From Tsukamurella tyrosinosolvens (GTDB taxonomy: Bacteria > Actinomycetota > Actinomycetes > Mycobacteriales > Mycobacteriaceae), in contig NZ_FNSA01000003.1 in NCBI RefSeq assembly GCF_900104775.1, forward strand, positions 1,674,001 through 1,738,000: 64,000 nucleotides of DNA, in the 5' to 3' direction. A model generated the notes under the pieces. It searched no databases, was not told the DNA's origin, and saw only the letters and a program-made list of their open reading frames with translations. Of this stretch, positions 56,426-63,876 are shown one piece after another (within the stretch, counting starts at the first letter, position 1; the number at the start of each line of letters is the position of its first letter). A program made the position numbers and the translations under genes.

Positions 56426-57556
56426 ATGACCACATCGAGCACCACCGACCGACTCCGGACGGCGTGGGCCGCGCTGGGCCCCGGCGACCGGCGGTCGCTG
56501 TTCGGGATGACGGCGATGGTGATCGCGCTGCATGTCGTCGGGTTCGGCGCGCTGATCCTGCTCATCGCGCCCGGCCACTACCGGATCGGCGACGGCGGCG
56601 AGTTCACGATCGGCATCGGCCTGCTGGCCTACACGTTCGGCCTGCGCCACGCCTTCGACGCCGACCACATCGCCGCCATCGACAACACCACGCGCAAGCT
56701 GCTGGCCGATCGCGAGGGGAGGATCGCCGCGGGGGAACGCAACCCGCGCCGGCCGCTCTCGGTCGGCTTCTGGTTCTCGCTCGGCCATTCCACCGTCGTC
56801 TTCGGTCTCGCGGCGCTGCTCGCGCTCGGCGTGCGGGCCCTCGCCGGGCCCGTGGAGGACGAGAACTCGACGATGCAGACGGTGCTCGGCCTCATCGGCA
56901 CCTCGGTGTCCGGGATGTTCCTGTGGATCCTCGGCATCATCAACCTGGTGGTGCTCGTCGGCATCGTGAAGGTGTTCCGGGACATGCGCTCCGGACGCTA
57001 CGACGAGGCGGAGCTCGAGGACCGCCTGAACAACCGCGGGCTCATGAGCCGGCTGCTGCGCGGGGTGTCCGGGTCGGTGCGCAAGCCCTGGCACATCTAC
57101 CCGATCGGCGTGCTCTTCGGCCTCGGCTTCGACACCGCGACCGAGGTCGGGCTGCTCGTCCTCGCCGGCGGCATGGCCGCGTTCACCCTGCCCTTCTACT
57201 GCATCCTGGTGCTGCCGGTGCTCTTCGCGGCGGGAATGTCGCTGCTGGACACCATCGACGGCGTCTTCATGAACGCCGCCTACGGCTGGGCCTTCGCCAA
57301 GCCGGTGCGGAAGGTCTACTACAACATCACGATCACGTCGCTCTCGGTGGCCGTGGCGCTGGCGATCGGCACCGTCGAACTGCTGGGCGTGCTGGCCGAG
57401 AGGGCGCACGTCGAGTCCGGTCCGCTGGGCTGGGTCGCCTCGATCGACCTGGACTACGCGGGTTTCGTCATCGTCGGCCTGTTCGTGGCGGTATGGGCCG
57501 TGGCGCTGCTGATCTGGCGGTACGGGCGGATCGAGGACCGCTGGTCGGTGCGCTGA
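56426..57556 (+). CDS. Nickel/cobalt transporter, NiCoT (HoxN/NixA) family
   Basis: A 376-residue membrane permease with about eight helices and the family signature RHAFDADHIAAIDNTTRK (H-x4-D-H, about residue 73 in TM2), LGHSTVVFGLAALLALG, LGFDTATEVGLLVLAGG and LFAAGMSLLDTIDGVFMNAAYGWAF. NiCoTs take up Ni2+ (some prefer Co2+); its place 17 bases after ureD points to nickel supply for urease. ATG 56426 has GGAGG eight bases upstream; GTG 56411 is an alternative. Confidence 0.93.
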   Translation: MTTSSTTDRLRTAWAALGPGDRRSLFGMTAMVIALHVVGFGALILLIAPGHYRIGDGGEFTIGIGLLAYTFGLRHAFDADHIAAIDNTTRKLLADREGRIAAGERNPRRPLSVGFWFSLGHSTVVFGLAALLALGVRALAGPVEDENSTMQTVLGLIGTSVSGMFLWILGIINLVVLVGIVKVFRDMRSGRYDEAELEDRLNNRGLMSRLLRGVSGSVRKPWHIYPIGVLFGLGFDTATEVGLLVLAGGMAAFTLPFYCILVLPVLFAAGMSLLDTIDGVFMNAAYGWAFAKPVRKVYYNITITSLSVAVALAIGTVELLGVLAERAHVESGPLGWVASIDLDYAGFVIVGLFVAVWAVALLIWRYGRIEDRWSVR

Positions 57557-57570
57557 GTTAGCGTGACCGC

Positions 57571-58146
57571 ATGAGCGGTATCGAGGTGCGGCCGGCGAGC
57601 GTCTTCGAGGATGTGGCGGCCGTGCTCGGCCCCAAGAAGCAGACCTCCAGCAATTGCTTCTGCCTCTCGTACCGGATCGGCTCGAAGGAGAATCAGGCAC
57701 TGCGCGGGCCCGAGCGCTTCGAGCGCGTCCGCGGGCTGTGCGCGGAGGACCCGCCGCCGGGCGTCCTCGCGTACGACGGTGCCGAACCCGTCGGCTGGGC
57801 CGCGATCCACCCGCGGTCGGACACCAGCTTCGCGACGAATCGACGCATTCCGGAGGTCGACGGGCACGAGGACCCGTGGTCGCTGTGGTGCGTGCGGGTG
57901 CGGCCGGGGCACCGGAAGCAGGGGATCAGCCACGAGCTGGTCGCCGGTGCCATCGACTTCGCGCGTGCGAACGGCGCCTCCGTGGTCGAGGCGTACCCCG
58001 TCGACAACCAGGGCGCGAAGGTCGATCTGACCATGGCCTACGTCGGCACCCGTGCCCTGTTCGAGCGCGCAGGGTTCGAATACGTCATGGACACCACGTC
58101 GGTGCTGAACGGCTTCACGCGCGTCCTGATGCGGTACGCGCTGTAG
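57571..58146 (+). CDS. GNAT-family N-acetyltransferase
   Basis: A 191-residue acetyltransferase fold. The acetyl-CoA loop appears as VRVRPGHRKQGISHELVAGAIDFA (R-x-x-G-x-G/S type), with a preceding beta-strand WSLWCVRV and a C-terminal TRALFERAGFEYV. An N-terminal Cys-rich stretch SSNCFCLSYRI is typical of a subgroup of actinobacterial GNATs. The substrate is unknown. ATG 57571 lacks a clear ribosome site (AGCGTGACCGC), so the mRNA may be nearly leaderless. It ends before a large inverted repeat. Confidence 0.85.
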   Translation: MSGIEVRPASVFEDVAAVLGPKKQTSSNCFCLSYRIGSKENQALRGPERFERVRGLCAEDPPPGVLAYDGAEPVGWAAIHPRSDTSFATNRRIPEVDGHEDPWSLWCVRVRPGHRKQGISHELVAGAIDFARANGASVVEAYPVDNQGAKVDLTMAYVGTRALFERAGFEYVMDTTSVLNGFTRVLMRYAL

Positions 58147-58176
58147 GCGCCGTCGCTCGCGCAGCAGTTCCGATGC

Positions 58177-58242
58177 TCCCGCGGGAGTCTTTCGCTCGGG
58201 CGGGGGTTGCGACCCGCTGAGCGGTGAAAGACTCCCGCGGGA
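58177..58242. terminator. Large inverted repeat between convergent genes
   Basis: Arms TCCCGCGGGAGTCTTTC (58177-58193) and GAAAGACTCCCGCGGGA (58226-58242) are perfect complements. A nested GCTC/GAGC pair and a GGG..CCC pair lie inside the 32-base interior. It lies between the GNAT stop and the convergent oxidoreductase stop and would act as bidirectional terminator; the arm also contains its own TCCCGCGGGA palindrome, as dispersed repeats often do. Confidence 0.75.
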
Positions 58243-58265
58243 AAGCGACAGTCGTGGCCGGACCG

Positions 58266-59285
58266 CTACTTCCAGCCGAGTGCCGGGCCCACGTCCTTGA
58301 CCAGGGACTCCAGCAGGCGGGTGTTGTACTCCACGCCCAGCTGGTTCGGGACCGTCACCAGCACGGTGTCGGCCTCGGCGATGCCCTCGTCGTCTCGCAG
58401 TTGCTCGACGAGCTCCTCCGGCTCGCCGGCGTAGGTGCGGCCGAAGACGGCGCGGAAGTCGTCGATCACGCCGAACTGGTCGTCGCTGGAGCGCTCGTGG
58501 CCGAAGTAGGCGCGGCTCTCGTCGTCGATGATCGGCATGATGCTGCGGCTCACCGAGACCCGCGGCTCGTGGTCGTGGCCGGCCTCGGCCCAGGCGTTGC
58601 GGAACTTCCGGATCTGGTTCGCCTGCTGCACGTGGAAGGGCTCGCCCGACTCGTCGGTCTTCAGCGTGGAGCTCATGAGGTTCATGCCGAGCTTCGCCGC
58701 CCACTCGGCGGTGGCGTCGGACGCGGCGCCCCACCAGATCCGGTCTCGCAGGGTGGGGGAGTGCGGCTCGACGCGCAGCAGCCCCGGCGGGTTCGGGAAC
58801 ATCGGGCGCGGGTTCGGCTGCGCGAAGCCGCCGCCCTCGAGCACCTTGAGCATGAACTCGGTGTGCTCGCGGCCCATGTCGGCGTCGGTCTTGCCCTCGT
58901 CGGGCTGGTAGCCGAAGTACTTGTAGCCCTCGATCACCTGCTCGGGCGACCCCCGGCTCACGCCGAGTTGCAGCCGCTCGCCCGCGATGAGGTCGGCGGC
59001 GCCCGCGTCCTCCGCGAAGTACAGCGGGTTCTCGTAGCGCATGTCGATCACGCCGGTGCCGATCTCGATCCGCGACGTGCGCGCGCCGATCGCGGCGAGC
59101 AGCGGGAACGGCGAGCCGAGCTGTCGGGCGAAGTGGTGCACGCGGAAGTAGGCACCGTCGGCGCCCACTTTCTCGGCCGCCACCGCGAGATCGATCGACT
59201 GGTGCAGGACGTCGGCCGCGGTGCGGGTCCGCGAGCCGGGCGAATCGGTCCAGTGACCGAAGGACAGGAAGCCGATCTTCTTCAT
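58266..59285 (-). CDS. LLM-class flavin-dependent oxidoreductase (CE1758-like)
   Basis: A 339-residue luciferase-like monooxygenase. The TIM-barrel start MKKIGFLSFGHWTDSPGSRT, then AYFRVHHFARQLGSPFPLLAAI, IEIGTGVIDMRYENPLYFAED, RLQLGVSRGSPEQV and FGRTYAGEPEELVEQL. The SFGHW..SPGSRTRTA start resembles the CE1758 family of actinobacterial FMN-dependent enzymes, which normally sits beside an FMN reductase of the CE1759 family; none is adjacent here. ATG 59285 is just five bases from the stop of the upstream [2Fe-2S] gene, so it is probably the third gene of the B12-riboswitch operon. The substrate is unknown. Confidence 0.88.
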   Translation of the reverse strand: MKKIGFLSFGHWTDSPGSRTRTAADVLHQSIDLAVAAEKVGADGAYFRVHHFARQLGSPFPLLAAIGARTSRIEIGTGVIDMRYENPLYFAEDAGAADLIAGERLQLGVSRGSPEQVIEGYKYFGYQPDEGKTDADMGREHTEFMLKVLEGGGFAQPNPRPMFPNPPGLLRVEPHSPTLRDRIWWGAASDATAEWAAKLGMNLMSSTLKTDESGEPFHVQQANQIRKFRNAWAEAGHDHEPRVSVSRSIMPIIDDESRAYFGHERSSDDQFGVIDDFRAVFGRTYAGEPEELVEQLRDDEGIAEADTVLVTVPNQLGVEYNTRLLESLVKDVGPALGWK

Positions 59286-59290
59286 GGCCG

Positions 59291-60019
59291 CTACAACCCC
59301 GGACTGCGGTCCGAATATTCCGCTGACCGTCGGGCCGCCGAGCGTTCCCGGGGGAGCAGGAGGTGCGCGGCGCGCTGCTCGCGGAGCAGGTGCGCATCGA
59401 CGAGGTCGGGGACGTCGTCGACGGTGACTCGCCCGTACCACGCGTCGTCCGGCTGCACCGTGACGACGGGCGCGTGATTGCACGGGAACTGGCACCCGGT
59501 GACCGTGACCAGTGCGTCGTCGTCGCCCAGGCCCGCGCGACGCAGCTCGTCGCCGAACGCCGAGGTCAGCGCCGAAGCCCCGAGGGCCGAGCAGCGGGGG
59601 CCGCGACACACGAGCACCTGGTGCCGGTGCTGCGGCACCTCCTCCCACGCCGGCGAGTGCAGGGGCGCGGCGTCCGCGGTCATCGGCGCCCCGCCCGCGG
59701 CGATCGCGGCCGCGAGGAGGTCGAGGTCCGGTTCGGCGAGCAGCTGCGGCGCGAGGCGGAGCGTCGGCGCACCGTCGTACCCCCGGAGCCAGTGCGCGGC
59801 GACCCGGCGCAACCACGACCGCTTCGGGCCGGGCTGCGCCCATCCCGCGCCGATGAGCAGGACGTCGGAGGCGCCGCGGTCGGCGACCGCGGTGAGCACG
59901 TCGACCAGCGCCGGGTCGTGGACCTGGAGGAAGGCGGGCTCCGCAGAGGCGCTGCGGGCGAGGGCGGTGAGATCGTCGGGATCGACGCCGGCGGACATCC
60001 CGACGAGGATCGCGGTCAC
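59291..60019 (-). CDS. (2Fe-2S) thioredoxin-like ferredoxin domain protein with CbiX-like N-terminal part
   Basis: A 242-residue protein. The C-terminal half has the thioredoxin-like ferredoxin pattern: HQVLVCRGPRCSALG (two Cys), then VTGCQFPCNHAPVVTVQPD (two Cys) and WYGRVTVDDVPDLVDAHL. The N-terminal ~130 residues (ILVGMSAGVD, DVLLIGAGWAQPG, LRLAPQLLAEPDLDLLAAAI) recall a sirohydrochlorin/cobalt chelatase (CbiX) fold, though I do not see a full set of metal-binding His. Such fusions are annotated with corrin or metal uptake in actinobacteria. GTG 60019 overlaps the upstream stop (GTGA). The cobalamin riboswitch ahead of the operon supports a link to cobalt or B12 metabolism. Confidence 0.82.
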   Translation of the reverse strand: MTAILVGMSAGVDPDDLTALARSASAEPAFLQVHDPALVDVLTAVADRGASDVLLIGAGWAQPGPKRSWLRRVAAHWLRGYDGAPTLRLAPQLLAEPDLDLLAAAIAAGGAPMTADAAPLHSPAWEEVPQHRHQVLVCRGPRCSALGASALTSAFGDELRRAGLGDDDALVTVTGCQFPCNHAPVVTVQPDDAWYGRVTVDDVPDLVDAHLLREQRAAHLLLPRERSAARRSAEYSDRSPGL

Positions 60020-60993
60020 GGCAGCGCCCGGATTCCCTCGGCGACGCGCCGGGCGCCGTCGAGCAGGCGGACGCCGGAGGTGGTCTCCGAGAACGGGATC
60101 ACGACGAACCGGTTCTCGCGGACGGCACGGAGCTGGCTCAGGGCGGGATCCTTGCGCGCCTGATCGATCCGGTCCTGCGCCGGGTGTCCCGCCGTATCGG
60201 CCACGACGATCACGTCGGGGTTCGTGCCGACCACGTTCTCCAGCGAGACCTCGGCCCAATTGCCGGGCAGATGGGCGAAGACGTTCACGCCGCCGACCGA
60301 CTCGATGAGCAGCTGCGGCGTGCCCTTGCCGGCGCCCACGTTGAGCCCGGACGGCGCGCCGTAGTCCCACCAGAAGATCCGCTGGCCCCGCGCAGCGCCC
60401 CGGAGCGCGGCACCGCCGAGCTCGGACTTCTGCGCCGCGATGAGCTTCGCCGCGGCGTCCTCGGTGCCGAAGGCTCGACCCGCGGCGGTCAGCTCGTCCC
60501 AGATCAGATCCCACGACGCGCGCTCCGGCTTCGTCGCGCAGCCCGCCGGGGCCAGGAGCGTCGCGATGCCCTGGCCCTGCAGTCGTGCGCGATCGCCGGC
60601 GTTCTTCTCGCTGAACGCCGAGTTGTACGAGCCGTAGACCAGGTCCGGGCGGACCGAGAGCATCTTCTCCTGCGTCGGGTACTTCGCCGCCAGCACGGGG
60701 ATCCGCTCGTAGTCGGCCCGGAAGGGCGGGGCGACGGCGTCGTCGAGGTAGGCGGTGCCGACCATCCGATCGGCGACGCCGAGGGCGATCGCGACCTCGG
60801 TCGCGCCCTGGTTCATCGTGACGATCCGCCGAGGTTCCGACGTCACCTCCGTCGTGAAGTCGCAGGTGGTGACGCTGACGGGGAACCGCTCGGAGGGGCG
60901 CGCCGCAGGCGTCGCCGGGGCGGTGCCGCAGCCGGTGAGGAGAGTAGCCGCGACGGACAAGGCGAGGGGAGGAGCGAGGGCGATGGGCCGCAT
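60016..60993 (-). CDS. Periplasmic-type binding lipoprotein (BtuF/FecB-like) under cobalamin riboswitch
   Basis: A 325-residue lipoprotein with signal peptide and lipobox LLTGC (Cys 22). It belongs to the helical-backbone TroA/BtuF superfamily: EPRRIVTMNQGATEVAIALGVADRMVG, YPTQEKMLSVRPDLVYG, LENVVGTNPDVIVVAD, VRENRFVVIPFSETTSG. It captures a metal chelate, such as cobalamin, a corrinoid precursor or a siderophore. The riboswitch 60 bases upstream on the same strand argues for a corrinoid. No permease or ATPase of the transporter is encoded next to it, so those parts would have to be elsewhere. ATG 60993. Confidence 0.88.
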   Translation of the reverse strand: MRPIALAPPLALSVAATLLTGCGTAPATPAARPSERFPVSVTTCDFTTEVTSEPRRIVTMNQGATEVAIALGVADRMVGTAYLDDAVAPPFRADYERIPVLAAKYPTQEKMLSVRPDLVYGSYNSAFSEKNAGDRARLQGQGIATLLAPAGCATKPERASWDLIWDELTAAGRAFGTEDAAAKLIAAQKSELGGAALRGAARGQRIFWWDYGAPSGLNVGAGKGTPQLLIESVGGVNVFAHLPGNWAEVSLENVVGTNPDVIVVADTAGHPAQDRIDQARKDPALSQLRAVRENRFVVIPFSETTSGVRLLDGARRVAEGIRALP

Positions 60994-61052
60994 GGGTCGG
61001 ACTCGATTCGTCGGCCACCCCGTGCGCGGGGGCGGCGGTGGACACCTGCGAG

Positions 61053-61163
61053 CCGGCCGGTATCGGACTCGAGGCGACGAAGTCGCCTCACACCGTTGCG
61101 CGCCAGTCCCGGATTCCCACCGGGTTCCCCATGTCCGACTCGAGCGTGACGCTATCAGGCCGG
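61053..61163 (-). ncRNA. Cobalamin (B12) riboswitch
   Basis: Read on the minus strand. The conserved core is present: GGGGAACCCGGTGGGAATCC, then GGGACTGGCGCGCAACGGTG, a GAGGCGAC/GTCGCC hairpin and the 3' part AGTCCGATACCGGCC. The closing stem pairs CCGGCC with GGCCGG. This matches the B12-element consensus (GGGAA..GGTG..AA..CC..GACTG..GC..C, AGTCxGAxACC). The downstream gene starts at 60993. In this class ligand binding lowers expression, so the operon should be on when cobalamin is scarce. Confidence 0.9.
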
Positions 61164-61229
61164 TCCGGTTGCGTGAGAGGCGTAGACGGCGGCGGCGTCG
61201 ATCGCGCGGAGGTCCGCGGCGGGGATCAT
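61156..61229 (-). CDS. Very short ORF overlapping HTH gene and riboswitch (doubtful)
   Basis: ATG at 61229 overlaps the HTH stop (ATGA) and gives 24 residues starting MIPAADLRAIDAAAVYASHA before a TGA inside the riboswitch 5' edge. It sits where the toxin gene of a HipB/Y4mF pair would be. It may be a toxin remnant or chance; no homology is recognised. Confidence 0.2.
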
Positions 61230-61393
61230 CCGTCGCCCTTCGGGCTGATGGTCACGTCGAGTCCCAGCGCGTCGAGCACGCGAAGGAACGCTGCGTGGGA
61301 GACCGACGTGCGGCCGTATTCCAACGACTGGACACTCGACCTGGAGGCTCCGGCCAGGTCTGCGAGCGTCTGCTGTGTCAGCCCGAGGGACAC
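61226..61393 (-). CDS. Y4mF/HipB-like XRE-family HTH protein, short
   Basis: The translated HTH reads VSLGLTQQTLADLAGASRSSVQSLEYGRTSVSHAAFLRVLDALGLDV in separate overlapping parts: a helix-turn-helix plus the ending LGLDVTISPKG typical of Y4mF-type antitoxins. From GTG 61393 it is only 55 residues. The helix normally preceding it (AEILAARR) is present in frame upstream, but an in-frame TGA blocks any earlier ATG. The ATG at 61435-61437 (MPETQ) is one frame off, so a one-base deletion near the N-terminus is possible. No toxin gene of normal size follows. Confidence 0.65.
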   Translation of the reverse strand: MSLGLTQQTLADLAGASRSSVQSLEYGRTSVSHAAFLRVLDALGLDVTISPKGDG

Positions 61394-61417
61394 CCTGCGT
61401 GCTGCGAGAATCTCGGC

Positions 61418-61438
61418 TATGCCTGAGTTTCAGGCATA
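61418..61438. promoter_or_regulatory. Palindromic operator upstream of the HTH gene
   Basis: Perfect inverted repeat TATGCCTG-5-CAGGCATA. Its position directly ahead of the HTH gene and its symmetry suggest the autoregulatory site of the XRE protein. Confidence 0.65.
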
Positions 61439-61579
61439 GTGGATCGGCTTGGGGGTCGGGTCCGTCGAGGTGCCGCCATGTCGCTCCTGTGCTTGTGAAG
61501 CCACGCATAGGAGGTCGGGTAGTAGGTAGCAAGGCGGATCAGCGCGTTGTGCATGACATCGCGAGCCCAGACCGTGCGC

Positions 61580-63055
61580 CTACTGTCGGCGATGGTGGAT
61601 GAGTGCGACCCCGGTCGCGGCAGCGGTCCACGCCGCGAGGATCGCCAGCGAGACCCACGGCGACCAGGTCGCCGTGTTCGAGGGCACGCCGATCGTCGCG
61701 AGCTGCGCACTCGTCGCCGGCAGCCACGCCGCCAGCGACCGACCGAAGGGCAGGGCGGGCACGGCGATCGCCTCTACGAGGAACCACCAGCCCAGCACCA
61801 CACCGACGGCCGCGGTCGTCGACGACGCCAGGTAGCCGACGGCGAGCCCCAGGACCGCGAGCAGTGCCCCCGCGACGGGCGCCGTGGTACCCAGGCGGAG
61901 GATCTCGGCGGCGGGCGAGGAGAGGCCTGTGACCGCGGCGACGACGATCGCCGCTCCCGCGCCCGCCAGGCCCGCGGCGGTGCCGCTCACCGCGGCGACC
62001 AGTGCCTTCGCGCCGTATCCGAGCGCCGGGCGCGGGATCAGGATCCGCGTGAGCGCGAGCGTCCCGTGCTCGCGGTCGAGACCGATGAGCAGCGCCCCGG
62101 CCACCGCGACGAGTGCCCCGCCCACGAGCCCGAAGCCGTACGCCGCGGTGGTCACCGTCGCGCCGCGGAAGACCGGCGCGAAGACGCCGGCCACCACGGC
62201 CGCTGCGAGGGCGACTGCCGTCGCGCCGCCGAGTGCGGCCCGGAAACCGCGGGAGGTCAGTGCCTTCCGGGCCTCGGCTGCCACGGATCGTCGCGCGACG
62301 CCCCGCGGCGCGGCGGCCTCCGGCGCGGATGCGGGAGCCGCGGCTGCGTCGTCGCCCGTGAGGCGGAAGTACAGCGCCTCGAGGCCGGACCGGCCCGGCG
62401 GCGCGGGCTCGACGAGGTCTGCCAGGGGTGCGTCCGCGACGACTCGTCCCTCGTGCAGCGCGATGATGCGGTCGGCCGTCTGCTCCAGCTCGCTGAGCAG
62501 GTGGGAGGACAGCAGTACCGTCCGACCGTCGTCGGCGAGCGCCCGGAGCGTGCCGCGGATCCATGCGATGGCCTCGGGATCCAGGCCGTTCACGGGCTCG
62601 TCGAGCACGATCACCGGCGGGTCGCCGAGGACGGCGCCGGCGATCGCGAGCCGCTGCCGCATCCCGAGAGAGAAGCCACCGACGGGGCGGTCGGCGACCC
62701 GCTGCAGGCCGACGAGGTCGAGCGCCGCGTCGACGCGCCCGTCCGGCAGGCCGATCGCGGCCGCCATCCAGTGCAGGTGTTCGCGCGCCGTCCGCGACGG
62801 AGCCGCCCACTCGGCGTCGAGCAGCACCCCGATGGTCGCGCCGGGATTGGCGAGGTCGCCGTACCGCAGGCCGTCGATCGAGACCGTGCCGGACGAGGGC
62901 CGCTCGAGGCCGGCGATGAGGCGCAGGGTGGTCGACTTCCCGGCGCCGTTCGGGCCGATCAGTCCGGTGACCTCGCCCGACGGTGCCGTGAACGTCACGT
63001 CCTCGACGGCCACCGTCGTGCCGTAGCGGACGGTGACCCCGGAGAGTTCGATCAC
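61580..63055 (-). CDS. ABC transporter ATPase fused to membrane domain
   Basis: A 491-residue fusion. The N-terminal ATPase has Walker A GLIGPNGAGKSTTLRLIAG, signature FSLGMRQRLAIAG, Walker B VIVLDEPVNGLDPEAI and the H-loop SSHLL; it is of the drug/lantibiotic (BcrA/CcmA-like) branch. After residue ~270 an Ala/Pro linker leads to about six hydrophobic helices (LGGATAVALAAAVVAGVF, LVGGALVAVAGALLIGL, GTAAGLAGAGAAIVVAAVTG, VVLGWWFLVEAIAVPAL). Fusion of ATPase then permease in this order is unusual for the branch, where they are normally two proteins. GTG 63055 overlaps the upstream stop (GTGA). It is likely an exporter; the substrate is unknown, possibly linked to the secreted protein encoded just before it. 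Confidence 0.85.
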   Translation of the reverse strand: MIELSGVTVRYGTTVAVEDVTFTAPSGEVTGLIGPNGAGKSTTLRLIAGLERPSSGTVSIDGLRYGDLANPGATIGVLLDAEWAAPSRTAREHLHWMAAAIGLPDGRVDAALDLVGLQRVADRPVGGFSLGMRQRLAIAGAVLGDPPVIVLDEPVNGLDPEAIAWIRGTLRALADDGRTVLLSSHLLSELEQTADRIIALHEGRVVADAPLADLVEPAPPGRSGLEALYFRLTGDDAAAAPASAPEAAAPRGVARRSVAAEARKALTSRGFRAALGGATAVALAAAVVAGVFAPVFRGATVTTAAYGFGLVGGALVAVAGALLIGLDREHGTLALTRILIPRPALGYGAKALVAAVSGTAAGLAGAGAAIVVAAVTGLSSPAAEILRLGTTAPVAGALLAVLGLAVGYLASSTTAAVGVVLGWWFLVEAIAVPALPFGRSLAAWLPATSAQLATIGVPSNTATWSPWVSLAILAAWTAAATGVALIHHRRQ

Positions 63056-63876
63056 CGCGGCTTCGCGGCGATGGTCGTCCCGGCGGGCTTCGCCAGGGCG
63101 GGCTTGGCGGCGGGCTTCGCGGACGGCTTCGCCGTGGCAGGGCCGCCGCCCTTGCCGCTCGCCGCGAGCTCGCCGAGTGCGGCGAGGCCGCCGGTCGCGA
63201 TGGGTGACCACTTCCCGGTCTGCAGCCCGATGAGCACCTGGTCCTCCCACGCGACGAGGCACGCGGCCGCGGGTGTGGCGGCGAGTTCCTGGAGTGCGGG
63301 TGCGAGGTCGTCACCGGCCTTGGTGAGCGCCTCGATCACCTTGGGGCGGTACTGCGCGTAGAGCGGCTTGATCGCGTCGTAGACCGCCTGCTCGGCCGCG
63401 TTGAGCGCGCCGACCGGGCCGGCGAGGGCGGGCTGCGACTGCTCGATCACCGGCTTGATCGCGGCGAGGAAGGGGCCGAAGAGACTCAGGATCGGGTCGT
63501 AGGCCTGGCCCGCAGCGAAGGCCTCGTCGGTGAACGCGCCGGCCGCGGGCGCCAGCAGGATCAGCGACGCGAGGCCGCCCTTCTCCCGCGGCTTCGGCCA
63601 GCCGAGCGGGCACTGGATATCGGCCGGGTTCACCCCGGGCACGACGGTGGACGACGCCCCGCCGGGCTTGGCCGAGGACGACGCCGCACCGGTCGGCTTG
63701 GCCGCCGCCGACGTCGCCCCGGTTGGCTTCGCCGCGGGCGGCGCGGCGGAGGAGCTGCTCGGCGACGGCGCCGGCTTCGGCGTCGGGGCCGCTGCCGCGG
63801 AGCCCGCGACGGGGACGGTCACCGCGAGGGCGGCGGCGACGGCGGTGCGGATGAGCGCAGGCGGAATCCGAGTCAT
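63052..63876 (-). CDS. Secreted Ala/Pro/Lys-rich hypothetical protein
   Basis: A 274-residue protein with a Sec signal peptide (RTAVAAALAVTVPVAGSAAAA, cleavage near residue 30). Low-complexity repeats rich in Pro, Ala, Ser and Lys (AAKPTGA repeated) follow, then a ~150-residue helical domain (QCPLGWPKPREKGGLASLIL...AACLVAWEDQVLIGLQTGKW) with two Cys that could form a disulphide, and a C-terminal Ala-Lys-Pro tail. No known domain. ATG 63876 overlaps the upstream gene stop (ATGA), and the stop overlaps the ABC gene, so it belongs to one operon. Confidence 0.78.
   Translation of the reverse strand: MTRIPPALIRTAVAAALAVTVPVAGSAAAAPTPKPAPSPSSSSAAPPAAKPTGATSAAAKPTGAASSSAKPGGASSTVVPGVNPADIQCPLGWPKPREKGGLASLILLAPAAGAFTDEAFAAGQAYDPILSLFGPFLAAIKPVIEQSQPALAGPVGALNAAEQAVYDAIKPLYAQYRPKVIEALTKAGDDLAPALQELAATPAAACLVAWEDQVLIGLQTGKWSPIATGGLAALGELAASGKGGGPATAKPSAKPAAKPALAKPAGTTIAAKPR

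Noticed and set aside
61417-61548. Minus-strand frame reading MHNALIRLATYYPTSYAW and ending at the HTH operator
   Set aside because: Too short, no ribosome site, no known family; it could be a fragment joined to the frameshifted HTH gene but the evidence is thin.
61547-63361. 604-codon plus-strand frame
   Set aside because: Opposite the ABC fusion, whose Walker and signature motifs are clear.
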